Positions 8,743-18,526 of a DNA stretch of 64,000 bases are shown one piece after another. This stretch comes from Betaproteobacteria bacterium SCN1 (GTDB lineage Bacteria > Pseudomonadota > Gammaproteobacteria > Burkholderiales > Thiobacillaceae). The position numbers and the translations under genes are program-made. How positions within the stretch are numbered: position 1 is the first letter of the stretch; every line of letters begins with the position of its first letter. Under the pieces are notes generated by a model. The model was not told the DNA's origin. It saw nothing but the letters and a program-made list of their open reading frames with translations, and searched no databases. Location: the NCBI GenBank assembly GCA_008923315.1, contig WBSF01000005.1, positions 1 to 64,000 on the forward strand, read 5' to 3'.

Positions 8743-10885
8743 CGCTGTCCGACCCCGCTGTACCGAAGTGACCGACTACGAGTCGGCGCGCCAGACACTG
8801 GCGCGCGCCTTGCCCGTGGCAGAGAACGATCTGCCCTGGCAGGCGCTGGCCTGGGCCTATGAACGTATGGGCAGTACACCCGGATTCAGCCATGCGCTCG
8901 GTACCGCGCTTGTCGTCGCGGAGCTGCGTGTGGGAGCCGATGCCGTGGCGGCGGCGCTGTTGCAGGGCTGCCTGGACGATACCCCCGAGTTCGGGACACG
9001 ATTCGGCCTGGCGGCAAGGCTGGCGCGCGGTGTGGCGGCAATGGCCCGCATCGAGGCGCTGGCGGCGAGTGCCACCGATCGGCGCGTCGACCCGCATGCG
9101 CAGCTCGAAGCCCTGCGCCAGATGGTGTTGGCGATGGTCGAAGACATCCGTGTGGTGCTGGTGAAACTGGCCGAGCGTACCCATGCGCTGCGGTGTGCGG
9201 CCACACAGGACGAGGCTGCGCGCGCGGCACTCGGCCAACAGGCGCGCGAGTTGTTTGCGCCACTGGCGAACAGGCTTGGCGTGTGGCAGATCAAATGGGA
9301 AATGGAAGACTGGGCATTCCGTTACCTCGAGCCGGACACCTACAAGCGCATCGCGAAACAGCTCGACGAGAAACGTGCCGACCGCCAGGCCTATATTCTC
9401 GGCATCATCGAACGGCTGCAGGCGGAGCTCGCACTGCACGGCATCGAGGGCGAAGTCAGCGGCCGTCCCAAACACATCGCCAGCATCGTCAACAAAATGC
9501 GCAGGAAGCGCCTGTCGTTCGAGCAGATCTACGACGTTCGGGCCGTGCGTGTACTGGTGCGCAACGAGATCGACTGCTATACCGTGCTCGGCATCGTGCA
9601 CAACCTGTGGCAGCCGATCCCCGGGGAGTTCGACGATTACATCTCCAAGCCCAAGAGCAACGACTACCGTTCGCTGCATACCGCGGTCATCGGCCCCGAA
9701 GACCGGGCGCTCGAAGTGCAGATCCGTACCTTTGACATGCATCGTCACGCCGAGCTGGGCGTGGCCGCGCACTGGCGGTACAAGGAAGGCGGCAGGGCCG
9801 ATGCGCAATACGAGGAAAAAATCGCCTGGCTGCGGCGTATCCTGGAGTGGAAGGACGACGTCGCCGACAGCAGCGAATTCACCGAGCAGTTCAAGACCGA
9901 GCTGTTCCAGGACCAGGTCTACGTACTGACGCCGCAGGGGCGCGTGATCGCCCTCGATCGCGGGGCGACGCCGGTCGATTTCGCCTACGCCGTGCATACC
10001 GACCTGGGCCATCGCTGCCGTGGCGCCCGGGTAGACGGTGCGATGGTGCCGCTCAACACCGTGCTGGAAAACGGCCAGCGCGTGGAGATCATCACGGCCA
10101 AGGAGGGTGAACCGAGCCGCGACTGGCTCAACAGCGCGCTCGGCTATCTGGCGACGCATCGTGCACGCGCCAAAGTGCGTGCCTGGTTTCGCCAGCGCGA
10201 CGTCGGCGAGCAGGTTGCGCTTGGCCGCACCCTGCTGGAAAAGGAACTGAAGCGCCTGGGCATCGTGGAGCCCAATCTGGAAAAACTCGCGCAGCGGCTG
10301 AAATTCGGCAAGCTGGACGAATTCCTCGCGGCACTGGGGCGCGGTGACGTCGGCCAGCGCGATCTCGTCAATGCCCTGCAGGAGCCGGGCAGGCCCGTGC
10401 CGCCGGCGCTCGCACCCACGGCGAAGCCCCGCCGCACCCGCTCGCGGGCCGGCGAGCCACCGGTACGGATCGAGGGCCTGGGCGATGTGCCGCTCACGCT
10501 CGCACGCTGTTGCCGGCCTACCCCGCCGGATGACATCGTCGCCTATACCACGGTCGGCCGGGGGTTGACCGTGCATCGCGCAGACTGCGCCGCGCTCAAG
10601 CGGGCCAATCCCGCGCGCCGGCTGTCTGCCCAATGGGCGCTCGATTCGGGTGCCGCATTCGAGGTCGATCTGCGCGTCAAGGCGTTTGATCGACAGGGTT
10701 TGCTGCGCGACATTTCCGACGTCATCGCCAAGGAAAAGCTCGATGTGCTGCGCGTCAACACCGAAAGCCACGGCGAATATGCCGACATGCAAATGACCGT
10801 CCGGGTGCGTGAGCTCCAGCAGCTTTCGCGTCTGCTCGCGCGCCTGCAACATGTACAGAACGTGATCGAGGCGCATCGCGCCTGA
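8735..10885 (+). CDS. relA: RelA family (p)ppGpp synthetase
   Basis: RelA makes the alarmone (p)ppGpp on starved ribosomes. The order is a degenerate HD domain (residues about 35-180), the synthetase domain with GRPKHIASIVNKM and KSNDYRSLHTAV, the TGS domain (YVLTPQGRVIALDRG), a zinc-finger region and a C-terminal ACT domain (DRQGLLRDISDVIAKE). At the site where hydrolases have His-Asp the sequence is LLQGCLDD, so hydrolysis is probably lost and this is RelA rather than SpoT. The start is uncertain: GTGs at 8696, 8735 and 8768 are all possible and none has a clear ribosome-binding site. The comEC stop overlaps the chosen start by 8 bases. Confidence 0.93.
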   Translation: MNDAVRPRCTEVTDYESARQTLARALPVAENDLPWQALAWAYERMGSTPGFSHALGTALVVAELRVGADAVAAALLQGCLDDTPEFGTRFGLAARLARGVAAMARIEALAASATDRRVDPHAQLEALRQMVLAMVEDIRVVLVKLAERTHALRCAATQDEAARAALGQQARELFAPLANRLGVWQIKWEMEDWAFRYLEPDTYKRIAKQLDEKRADRQAYILGIIERLQAELALHGIEGEVSGRPKHIASIVNKMRRKRLSFEQIYDVRAVRVLVRNEIDCYTVLGIVHNLWQPIPGEFDDYISKPKSNDYRSLHTAVIGPEDRALEVQIRTFDMHRHAELGVAAHWRYKEGGRADAQYEEKIAWLRRILEWKDDVADSSEFTEQFKTELFQDQVYVLTPQGRVIALDRGATPVDFAYAVHTDLGHRCRGARVDGAMVPLNTVLENGQRVEIITAKEGEPSRDWLNSALGYLATHRARAKVRAWFRQRDVGEQVALGRTLLEKELKRLGIVEPNLEKLAQRLKFGKLDEFLAALGRGDVGQRDLVNALQEPGRPVPPALAPTAKPRRTRSRAGEPPVRIEGLGDVPLTLARCCRPTPPDDIVAYTTVGRGLTVHRADCAALKRANPARRLSAQWALDSGAAFEVDLRVKAFDRQGLLRDISDVIAKEKLDVLRVNTESHGEYADMQMTVRVRELQQLSRLLARLQHVQNVIEAHRA

Positions 10886-10915
10886 TGTCCGGATTTCCAA
10901 CCCATCTGTGTTGCC

Positions 10916-11791
10916 ATGACCACTCAAACCGCCATTTTCGAACCCATCCCGCCGCATGCCCGTCACCTGTTCTTCGATCTTGTCCCGGGCGGCGACGTCC
11001 GGGCCGTGCTGGCAGCCCTGGCCGCCGCGAGCGACGGGCAGTCGGTTGTGCTAGGTATCGGCGCACCGACGGCGAAGGCCCTGAATGTGGCGGTGCCGGG
11101 TCTGCGTGCCTTTCCGCATCTGCCGCACGCCCAGCCGCCCATCCCGGCCACGCAGCATGCCTTGTGGCTGTGGTTGCGCGGCGACGAACCGGGCAACGTA
11201 CTGCTGCAGGGGCATGCACTGGAAAGACTCGCCGCCCCGGCCTTTCTGCTCAGGCAATCGATCGTCAGTTTTCGTCACCAGGATTACCGCGATCTCACCG
11301 GTTACGAGGACGGTACGGAAAACCCCGAGGGTGAGGCTGCGGTCGATGCAGTGAGTGCCATGGGGCAGGGTATCGGCATCGATGGATCGAGTTATGCGGC
11401 CATCCAGCAGTGGCTGCACGATTTCGACACGTTCGACCGGATGCCGCCCCGGACGCAGAATGACTGCTTTGGCCGTGACCGGGTCAGCAATGAGGAACTC
11501 GAAGATGCGCCCGTGTCGGCGCACGTCAAGCGTACCGCACAGGAAGATTTCGAGCCCGAGGCTTTCGTGGTGCGCCGTTCCATGCCCTGGGTCGCAGGCG
11601 AAGATGCCGGCCTGGTCTTCCTGGCCTTCGGCAAGTCCTTCGATGCCTACGAGGCGCAACTGCGTCGCATGACGGGACACGACGACGGCGTCAGCGACGC
11701 GTTGTTCCGATTCACGCGTCCGCTCACCGGCGGCTATTACTGGTGCCCGCCGGTCGCCCATGGCAGGGTCGATCTGTCGGCGCTGGGCTGA
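10916..11791 (+). CDS. Dyp-type peroxidase
   Basis: This 291-residue dye-decolourising peroxidase has no signal peptide. The diagnostic GxxDG motif appears as GYEDGTENP near residue 130, and its Asp is the acid-base residue for hydrogen peroxide cleavage. The distal Arg and the proximal His region (residues about 195-230) are in place, and the end SDALFRFTRPLTGGYYWCPP is typical. The class matches YfeX/DypB-like cytoplasmic enzymes. The next gene begins two bases after its stop, so the two are probably co-transcribed. The physiological substrate is unknown. Confidence 0.9.
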   Translation: MTTQTAIFEPIPPHARHLFFDLVPGGDVRAVLAALAAASDGQSVVLGIGAPTAKALNVAVPGLRAFPHLPHAQPPIPATQHALWLWLRGDEPGNVLLQGHALERLAAPAFLLRQSIVSFRHQDYRDLTGYEDGTENPEGEAAVDAVSAMGQGIGIDGSSYAAIQQWLHDFDTFDRMPPRTQNDCFGRDRVSNEELEDAPVSAHVKRTAQEDFEPEAFVVRRSMPWVAGEDAGLVFLAFGKSFDAYEAQLRRMTGHDDGVSDALFRFTRPLTGGYYWCPPVAHGRVDLSALG

Positions 11792-11793
11792 CC

Positions 11794-12210
11794 ATGGCCG
11801 AAGGTGCCGCGCCACCGGAGGCCGGTGACGATCTGCCGGCGCATAGCCCGTGGTGGCGCAACTGGAAAATCATGCTGCTACTGTGGGGCGCAATGGGCGG
11901 CCTGGTCTGGCTCGGACTGCATTATCACGTCGACAGGAGTGTCATCGCCGGCAGTGTTGTCGCCATCGGACTCGTTTCCAATGCCTTCGCCTGGCTGCTC
12001 GGCCTGATCGCGCTGGTGCCGGTGATCGGGCCGATCGTCGTGAAAGTGCTGACGATCGGCTTCATCTGGCTGCTCAACGCACTGGGCTATCTGGTGTCCT
12101 ACATCGCCATTCGGCGCGGCTACTCGAAAGACGTGCTGACCTATCGCGGTCTCACGGTCGCGCTTATCATCGGTATCGTGATCGGGTTCGTGGTCGGGCG
12201 GATTGTCTAG
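11794..12210 (+). CDS. hypothetical multi-pass membrane protein
   Basis: This is a 138-residue protein with an acidic, proline-rich N-terminus and about four hydrophobic segments (roughly residues 26-42, 50-75, 80-105 and 118-136). The ATG at 11794 directly follows the Dyp peroxidase stop and is preferred over the upstream in-frame start at 11743, which lies inside that gene. Its stop shares four bases (CTAG) with the stop of mnmH on the opposite strand. No domain is recognised. Confidence 0.7.
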   Translation: MAEGAAPPEAGDDLPAHSPWWRNWKIMLLLWGAMGGLVWLGLHYHVDRSVIAGSVVAIGLVSNAFAWLLGLIALVPVIGPIVVKVLTIGFIWLLNALGYLVSYIAIRRGYSKDVLTYRGLTVALIIGIVIGFVVGRIV

Positions 12211-13247
12211 TACCGGCCGGCCAGTTCGCGCGCAAGGGCGCGAAGACTCGCGAGGCCCAAGTCCGTGGGGTCAAGCACGAGGTCGGTTTCCCGCGGGGCA
12301 TAGTTGTGCGACAGCGATTTCCGGTAGGCTGGGTCGTAATGCTGGTTCAGCAGTGCGGCGACCAGTTCCGGCCAGGCGCCGGCGCGCGCCATCGCCTGCC
12401 ATGCGGAGACGGTCTGGCCGCCGCGCAATTCACTGAGATGGGCGAGGCGGGCGTTCAACGCATCGGGGTCGACCAGATAGTGTGCGTAATCCTCGGTCAG
12501 CAGCGCAACACGTGCCGCCAGAGGCGCTTCGATACGCACGCAGGGGCTGGCGCGCATGGCGGCGATCAATGCTTCGGGCACGGTCAGGGCGCCGATGCGT
12601 TTGCTTTCCGATTCGACGAACACCGGGCGTGCCGGGTCGAAACGCGTCAGCATTGCCCGGATCGCACTTTCGAATGCCTTTTGCGAAGGCTGGGGCGCAT
12701 CGGGCAGGGCACCGAGCAGTGAGCCGCGATGTGCCGCGAGTGATTCCAGGTCGAGCACCTGGGTGCCCTCGTCCGCCAGCGCGGCGAGCAGGCGACTCTT
12801 GCCGCTGCCCGTGGGGCCACATACCACGCGGTACTCGAAGGTCGCGGGCAGGTGCGCCAACTCGGCGACGACGTGTCGGCGATAGGCCTTGTAGCCACCT
12901 TCGAGCTGCATTGCGCCAAAGCCGATGCGCTGCAATATGTGCGTCATCGCGCCGCTGCGCCCGCCGCCGCGCCAGCAGTAGACCAGCGGCCGATAGGATT
13001 TGGGCTTGTCGGCAAACCAGGTGTCGAGGTGATGGGCGATATTGCGTGCCACCAGCGCCGCCCCGGTCTTCTTGGCTTCGAATGCGGATGTCTGTTTGTA
13101 CAGAGTGCCGATGCGTGCCCGTTCGGCGTCGTCGAGCACGGGCAGATTGACGGCACCGGGCACGCGATCCTCGGCGAACTCGCCAGGCGAACGCACATCG
13201 ATTACCTCGTCAAAGCGGGCCAAGTCTGTTACGGTGGCGGCGCGCAA
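12207..13247 (-). CDS. mnmH: tRNA 2-selenouridine synthase MnmH/SelU
   Basis: This enzyme converts 2-thiouridine at the wobble position of Lys, Glu and Gln tRNAs to 2-selenouridine, using selenophosphate and a geranyl intermediate. The 346-residue protein has an N-terminal rhodanese domain whose catalytic Cys is in YCWRGGGRSGAM. A P-loop domain with GPTGSGKSRLL follows. The start appears to be TTG at 13247, since no ATG or GTG fits before the conserved rhodanese start. It is divergent from selD with 20 bases between the starts, so the enzyme and the maker of its selenium donor probably share a compact promoter region. Confidence 0.93.
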   Translation of the reverse strand: MRAATVTDLARFDEVIDVRSPGEFAEDRVPGAVNLPVLDDAERARIGTLYKQTSAFEAKKTGAALVARNIAHHLDTWFADKPKSYRPLVYCWRGGGRSGAMTHILQRIGFGAMQLEGGYKAYRRHVVAELAHLPATFEYRVVCGPTGSGKSRLLAALADEGTQVLDLESLAAHRGSLLGALPDAPQPSQKAFESAIRAMLTRFDPARPVFVESESKRIGALTVPEALIAAMRASPCVRIEAPLAARVALLTEDYAHYLVDPDALNARLAHLSELRGGQTVSAWQAMARAGAWPELVAALLNQHYDPAYRKSLSHNYAPRETDLVLDPTDLGLASLRALARELAGRY

Positions 13248-13267
13248 AATTCGGTTTCCCGCATCTC

Positions 13268-14308
13268 ATGAACACAATCAAACTCACGCAATTTTCCCAT
13301 GGCGGCGGATGCGGCTGCAAAATCGCGCCTGCCGTTCTGAAGGATATTCTCGCGCAGGCTGCGCCGATGGCCGGGTTTGCCGATCTGCTGGTCGGGACCG
13401 AGTCCTCGGACGACGCGGCAGTGTATCGCCTGAACGATCAGCAGGCCATTGTGGCCACCACCGATTTTTTCATGCCTATCGTCGACGATGCGTTCGATTT
13501 CGGCCGTATCGCCGCGACCAATGCGCTATCCGACATCTACGCCATGGGCGGCAAGCCGCTGTTTGCGCTGGCCATCGTGGGCATGCCGGTGGGCAAACTG
13601 CCGGTCGAGACCATACGCCAGATTCTCGCTGGCGGGGAAGCGGTATGCCGTTCGGCCGGCATTCCGGTCGCTGGCGGCCATTCCATCGATGCGCCTGAGC
13701 CGATCTATGGCCTGGTCGGCATCGGGGTCGTGCATCCCGAGCGGGTCAAACGCAACAATGCTGCCCGGTCAGGGGATGTGCTGATCCTGGGCAAGCCGCT
13801 TGGCGTGGGGGTGCTGTCCGCTGCGCTGAAGAAGGGAACGCTCAGTGCTGACGGCTACCGGCGCATGATCGAGACGACGACACAGCTGAATGCAGTGGGT
13901 ACCGAACTGGGGCAGCTCGAAGGCGTGCATGCAATGACCGACGTGACCGGTTTTGCGTTGCTGGGGCACCTGTTAGAGATTGCGCGGGGTTCGCAACTGG
14001 CGGCTCGGATCGAATGGGCGCGCGTGCCCAAGATCAGCGAAGCGGTGTCGCTCGCCGAAGCTGGCGTCAGTACCGGCGCGGCCGACCGCAACTGGGCAAG
14101 CTATGGTCACGAGATCGACGTTGGCGAAGGCATGGCGGAATGGCAGCGGAAATTCCTGTGCGATCCCCAGACCAGCGGAGGCCTGCTGGTGGCGTGCAAA
14201 GCCGCAATGGCGGGGCCGGTGCTGGAAGCGTTTCATCGCCTCGGTTTTGCCGAAGCGGCTGAAGTGGGCGCACTCGAGACAGGTGCGCCGCGCGTGAAGC
14301 TGGCTTAA
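13268..14308 (+). CDS. selD: selenide, water dikinase (selenophosphate synthase)
   Basis: SelD makes selenophosphate from selenide and ATP. The 346-residue protein begins with the catalytic loop SHGGGCGCK (Cys15 and Lys18 here, corresponding to Cys17/Lys20 of E. coli SelD). The position that is selenocysteine in some species is cysteine. The PurM-like ATP-binding fold is evident (TTDFFMPIVDD, NALSDIYAMGG). The only selenium user in this window is MnmH, encoded divergently. Whether selA/selB selenoprotein machinery exists elsewhere cannot be seen. Confidence 0.96.
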   Translation: MNTIKLTQFSHGGGCGCKIAPAVLKDILAQAAPMAGFADLLVGTESSDDAAVYRLNDQQAIVATTDFFMPIVDDAFDFGRIAATNALSDIYAMGGKPLFALAIVGMPVGKLPVETIRQILAGGEAVCRSAGIPVAGGHSIDAPEPIYGLVGIGVVHPERVKRNNAARSGDVLILGKPLGVGVLSAALKKGTLSADGYRRMIETTTQLNAVGTELGQLEGVHAMTDVTGFALLGHLLEIARGSQLAARIEWARVPKISEAVSLAEAGVSTGAADRNWASYGHEIDVGEGMAEWQRKFLCDPQTSGGLLVACKAAMAGPVLEAFHRLGFAEAAEVGALETGAPRVKLA

Positions 14309-14478
14309 ACGGCCTTGAGCGGCGTCACCTTGCGGTCCTCTGTGCGCCGCCCCGTGGCTTTGCGGCGATCGGCCGTGATGCCGGGGGGCAATGCCGCATC
14401 GCGCGGAGCAACCCGCCGGTCGCCCAGGCGGCGTTCAAGGGGAATGAATTCAACGTGGTAAACGGGCAAGGCAGCCAT
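14305..14478 (-). CDS. small basic hypothetical protein
   Basis: This is a 57-residue arginine-rich protein beginning MAALPVYHVEFIPLE, with repeated RRLGDRR- and DRR-type patches. The frame runs upstream to 14682, but the ATG at 14478 gives the first non-shadow segment. Its stop overlaps the selD stop in convergent orientation. The clustered DRR/RR motifs are seen in small proteins of many betaproteobacteria, but I do not recognise a domain. Existence is moderately supported. Confidence 0.45.
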   Translation of the reverse strand: MAALPVYHVEFIPLERRLGDRRVAPRDAALPPGITADRRKATGRRTEDRKVTPLKAV

Positions 14479-14605
14479 AGTGTGTATCCCAACGCGTTGA
14501 GATGTTGACGATTCTAGTCGGTTTTTCAACATTTTACAGTCGAGAGACTGCCGGTCGGTCGAAAAAATCCTGCCGTTTGTCGGATAGATGAGCCGGACGT
14601 GGGTG

Positions 14606-15055
14606 TCAACGTTGCGCGGTACGCACCAGACGCTGTTTCTCGCGCTGCCATTCGCGCTCTTTCTCGGCGGCGCGCTTGTCATGCTGTTTCTTGCCTTTGG
14701 CGAGACCCACGCTGAGCTTGATGCGTCCGCGGGTGTAGTGCATGTCCAGCGGGACCAGCGTGTAACCGGCGCGTTCGGTTTTGCCGATCAGCTTGTTGAT
14801 CTCGGCCGCGTGCATCAGAAGCTTGCGCGAACGCGTGGGATCGGGATGCACATGCGAAGACGCGGTGGGCAACGGACTGATATGGCAGCCGATGAGCCAG
14901 ATCGCGCCATTCCTCACGACGACGTAGGCTTCTTTCAGCTGCACGCGGCCGGCGCGGATCGACTTGACCTCCCAGCCCTCGAGCACCAGACCGGCCTCGT
15001 ATTTTTCCTCGATGAAGTAATCGTGGAAGGCTTTTTTGTTGTCGACGATGCTCAT
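14606..15055 (-). CDS. smpB: SsrA-binding protein SmpB
   Basis: SmpB binds tmRNA and brings it to stalled ribosomes for trans-translation. The 149-residue protein has the OB-fold core with the conserved segments [33 protein letters not shown] and [20 protein letters not shown]. The basic C-terminal tail [17 protein letters not shown] inserts into the decoding centre. The ATG at 15055 ([10 protein letters not shown]) matches the family start; the frame extends seven codons upstream. It is divergent from ratA with 50 bases between starts. The ssrA gene itself is not in the window. Confidence 0.97.
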   Translation of the reverse strand: MSIVDNKKAFHDYFIEEKYEAGLVLEGWEVKSIRAGRVQLKEAYVVVRNGAIWLIGCHISPLPTASSHVHPDPTRSRKLLMHAAEINKLIGKTERAGYTLVPLDMHYTRGRIKLSVGLAKGKKQHDKRAAEKEREWQREKQRLVRTAQR

Positions 15056-15105
15056 GGCGAACGGGCTTGCGTACAATTCTTGATTTTACAAGCCTTTGGG
15101 TCGAG

Positions 15106-15543
15106 ATGGCGCGTGTGGAGAAGAGCGTGCTGGTGGCGCACACACCGGAGCGCATGTTCGAGCTGGTGGATCGGGTCGAGGACTATCCTGCCTTCCTGCC
15201 CTGGTGCGGGGGTACGGAACTGAAGCTGCGCGACGCGTCGCGCACGATCGCCACCATTCACATTGCCTATCTTGGCGTACATCAGAGTTTCACGACCGAA
15301 AACACCAAGACGCACCCGAACGAGATGCGCATCCAGCTCAGGGACGGACCATTTTCGGCGCTCGAAGGCGACTGGACTTTCAGTCCTCTGGGAACGGATG
15401 CGTGCAAGATCGGATTCCGGCTCGAGTACGTATTTTCGAGCCGCGTGCTCGAAGCGGTGCTGGCGCCGGTATTCAGTCACATCACCAATACTTTCGTCGA
15501 TGCCTTCGTGCGACGTGCCGACGCCGTCTATGCCACGCCATGA
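15106..15543 (+). CDS. ratA: RatA/COQ10-type START-domain protein
   Basis: This 145-residue polyketide-cyclase/START-fold protein begins [21 protein letters not shown] and has the family segment YPAFLPWC. Proteins of this type either bind ubiquinone (COQ10 role) or were described as the RatA toxin that blocks ribosome subunit association. In proteobacteria the gene sits next to smpB and rnfH, exactly as here. Its stop overlaps the rnfH start (ATGA). The ubiquinone-binding role is more likely on family grounds, but the sequence does not decide. Confidence 0.9.
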   Translation: MARVEKSVLVAHTPERMFELVDRVEDYPAFLPWCGGTELKLRDASRTIATIHIAYLGVHQSFTTENTKTHPNEMRIQLRDGPFSALEGDWTFSPLGTDACKIGFRLEYVFSSRVLEAVLAPVFSHITNTFVDAFVRRADAVYATP

Positions 15544-15890
15544 GCGCAAACCGTATTCACGTCGAGGTGGTGTATGCCCTGCCCGACAGACAATCGTTGC
15601 TGAAAGTGAATGTGCCCGAAGGGTCGACCGTCGACGCTGCCATACAGGCTTCCGGCGTTCTGGAAGCCTTCCCCGAGATCGATCTTGCTCGGAACAAGGT
15701 GGGCATTTTCAGCAAATTGGTGAAGCTCGATGAGCCGGTCCGAGACAGGGATCGGATCGAGATCTACCGGCCGCTGATTGCGGATCCCAAGGAGGTGCGC
15801 CGGAAGCGCGCGGAAGCCGGCAAGGCGACCCGCAAGGGCGGAGGGGATATGGATGGCAGACCGGAGGGCGGAGACGCGGAGCCCGGCTGA
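15540..15890 (+). CDS. rnfH: RnfH family ubiquitin-fold protein
   Basis: This 116-residue protein has a beta-grasp ubiquitin-like fold, recognised by [24 protein letters not shown] and the end [21 protein letters not shown]. The family often accompanies ratA and may be an antitoxin partner or a Rnf-complex accessory; neither role is firmly shown. It overlaps ratA by four bases, so the two are translationally coupled. The last 25 residues are a charged, low-complexity tail that is not conserved. Confidence 0.88.
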   Translation: MSANRIHVEVVYALPDRQSLLKVNVPEGSTVDAAIQASGVLEAFPEIDLARNKVGIFSKLVKLDEPVRDRDRIEIYRPLIADPKEVRRKRAEAGKATRKGGGDMDGRPEGGDAEPG

Positions 15891-15903
15891 CGGCGGAATC
15901 AAA

Positions 15904-16395
15904 TCAGTTGCAGTTTTCGGCGACAGCTTTCTGGCTATTGGCCAAAGCTTGCGCGCGTGCGGCGTCATTCATGTAGGTGCGCTGCCCTGCGGCGTCGGTC
16001 GTGTAAACACGCGGCCTGTTTTGCAAAACGTCGAGATTCTTGCGCGCCTTGTCGCAATTGTCGCGTTTGCGGCGAATTTCGGCAGCTTCCTTGTCTGCTT
16101 TGGCACGGGCCTCTTCGGCATCCTTCAGCCGTTTTTGGTATGCCTGGTCACGTGCATCGAGGGCCTGTGCAGCTTCGCGCGCGGAGTCGGCCTGTCCGGG
16201 CGAGCCGGTTCTGAGGGGCTGGGCTTCGACGGTGGGCGGCTGGTCGGAATAGTGCACTTTGCCGCTGCTGTCGGTCCACTTGTACAGGCCGCTGGCCTGA
16301 GCAGAAACGGCGACCGCGAGCGTGCAGCATAAAAAAAGCCTTCCGGCGGCTATCCGGAAGGCTTTCGTGCGGGTTCGGGAGGTATTAATCGCCAA
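15904..16395 (-). CDS. DUF4124 domain periplasmic protein
   Basis: This 163-residue secreted protein has a signal peptide with hydrophobic core LFLCCTLAVAVSA. The DUF4124 motif LYKWTDSSGKVHYSDQPP follows, then a lysine/alanine-rich coiled coil (about residues 75-125) and a C-terminal YMNDAARAQALANSQ segment. The only start that keeps the signal peptide is a TTG at 16395, which overlaps the stop of the upstream lipoprotein gene. A strong terminator-like hairpin lies inside the signal-peptide codons. DUF4124 proteins are envelope proteins of unknown function. Confidence 0.75.
   Translation of the reverse strand: MAINTSRTRTKAFRIAAGRLFLCCTLAVAVSAQASGLYKWTDSSGKVHYSDQPPTVEAQPLRTGSPGQADSAREAAQALDARDQAYQKRLKDAEEARAKADKEAAEIRRKRDNCDKARKNLDVLQNRPRVYTTDAAGQRTYMNDAARAQALANSQKAVAENCN
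16331..16364 (-). terminator. intrinsic terminator of lipoprotein gene, inside next coding region
   Basis: Read on the minus strand, a 9-bp GC-rich stem (GCCTTCCGG paired with CCGGAAGGC, extended by two A-T pairs) with a 7-base loop is followed by seven T residues. It lies about 21 bases after the lipoprotein stop and within codons 11-22 of the DUF4124 gene. Confidence 0.75.
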
Positions 16396-16723
16396 CTTTC
16401 AGCACGGGGTAGTTAAGCTGGGCAAGCCCTTTCTGTACATCGCTGCTGGCGCGCTTGGCCTGCTTGAGCACCGTGTCGCTGTCACCCTTGGCGGCGGCTG
16501 CCTCTGCCGCTTTCAGGGCGCTGTCGGCGGTTGTCCACAGTGCATTCTTGGATTTGGCGTCCTTGACGGCGCTCTGGGCGGCGGCGAGCGCAGCCTGGGC
16601 TTCGGCGCTGATCGTGGCCGTGGCTGCGGCAGGTTCGCTGCTTGCCTTGTTGGCGTTGAGATCGGCACAGGCGGACAGACCCAGCAGCGCGGCGGAGGTC
16701 AGTACAAGCAGAACTTTGGACAT
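16385..16723 (-). CDS. small alanine-rich lipoprotein
   Basis: This 112-residue lipoprotein begins MSKVLLVLTSAALLGLSAC. The lipobox LSAC puts the acylated cysteine at residue 19, and the following residue is Ala rather than Asp, which favours outer-membrane sorting. The rest is an alanine/lysine-rich helix (AAAQSAVKDAKSKN and similar). The ATG at 16723 has a good Shine-Dalgarno (AGGAGATGA); the open frame upstream to 16831 is not needed. No known domain; a structural envelope role resembling Lpp-type helical lipoproteins is a guess. Confidence 0.75.
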   Translation of the reverse strand: MSKVLLVLTSAALLGLSACADLNANKASSEPAAATATISAEAQAALAAAQSAVKDAKSKNALWTTADSALKAAEAAAAKGDSDTVLKQAKRASSDVQKGLAQLNYPVLKVGD

Positions 16724-16895
16724 AGGGTCATCTCCTCTGGTGACGTTCGGATTTAGTTTGGATCGGGCCGTCTGGGCGAGCCCTGCACGTGCATGCCCCG
16801 CAAAGTTAGCCGCATCGTTCGTGCGAGTCAACCGCCCGTCCCGAAAAACGGTTTGGTAGATTCAGACCACGCACTGGCGCGGTTCGGCGCCCGGT

Positions 16896-16925
16896 TTGTG
16901 CCGGTCGAGGGGCGGCGCGTATAAT
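16896..16925 (+). promoter_or_regulatory. guaBA promoter
   Basis: A perfect TATAAT at 16920-16925 is preceded, 18 bases upstream, by TTGTGC at 16896-16901. The element lies 24 bases before the guaB start codon, which has its own AAGGA ribosome-binding site. Confidence 0.55.
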
Positions 16926-16940
16926 CCGGCTTTGCGTTAA

Positions 16941-18410
<1,470 letters not shown>

Positions 18411-18423
18411 TGGTCAGGGAGCA

Positions 18424-18512
18424 GGTTCGGGGATCAGGGGAAGTCGCGCAATGCGCGGCTTTTTCTTTATGAACCCCATGGCCTGCCCCCCTGAATCCTG
18501 ATCCCTGAATCC
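18424..18512. repeat. short interspersed GGATTCAGG/GGATCAGG-type repeat pair
   Basis: The guaB-guaA spacer contains GGGGATCAGGGGAAGTC (about 18429-18445). Near 18489-18512 the complement-type sequence CCTGAATCCTGATCCCTGAATCC is followed by GACTTC. The arms can pair across the terminator hairpin between them. Such GATCAGG/ATTCAGG tracts occur as dispersed intergenic repeats in several betaproteobacteria; only this copy is visible here. Confidence 0.4.
18443..18465 (+). terminator. terminator-like hairpin after guaB
   Basis: GTCGCGC-AAT-GCGCGGC forms a short GC-rich stem followed by five T residues. It lies 32 bases after the guaB stop, so it may reduce or end guaB transcription before guaA. 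Confidence 0.5.
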
Positions 18513-18526
18513 AGACTTCTGACACC

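Noticed and set aside
8729..10966. A 745-codon minus-strand open frame opposite relA
   Set aside because: The plus strand encodes a full RelA with all domains; the antisense product has no domain and typical shadow composition.
16148..16330. A 60-codon minus-strand frame starting at the ATG after the terminator T tract
   Set aside because: It is out of frame with the DUF4124 gene, and the product (MLHARGRRF...) has no signal peptide or domain, whereas the in-frame protein has both.
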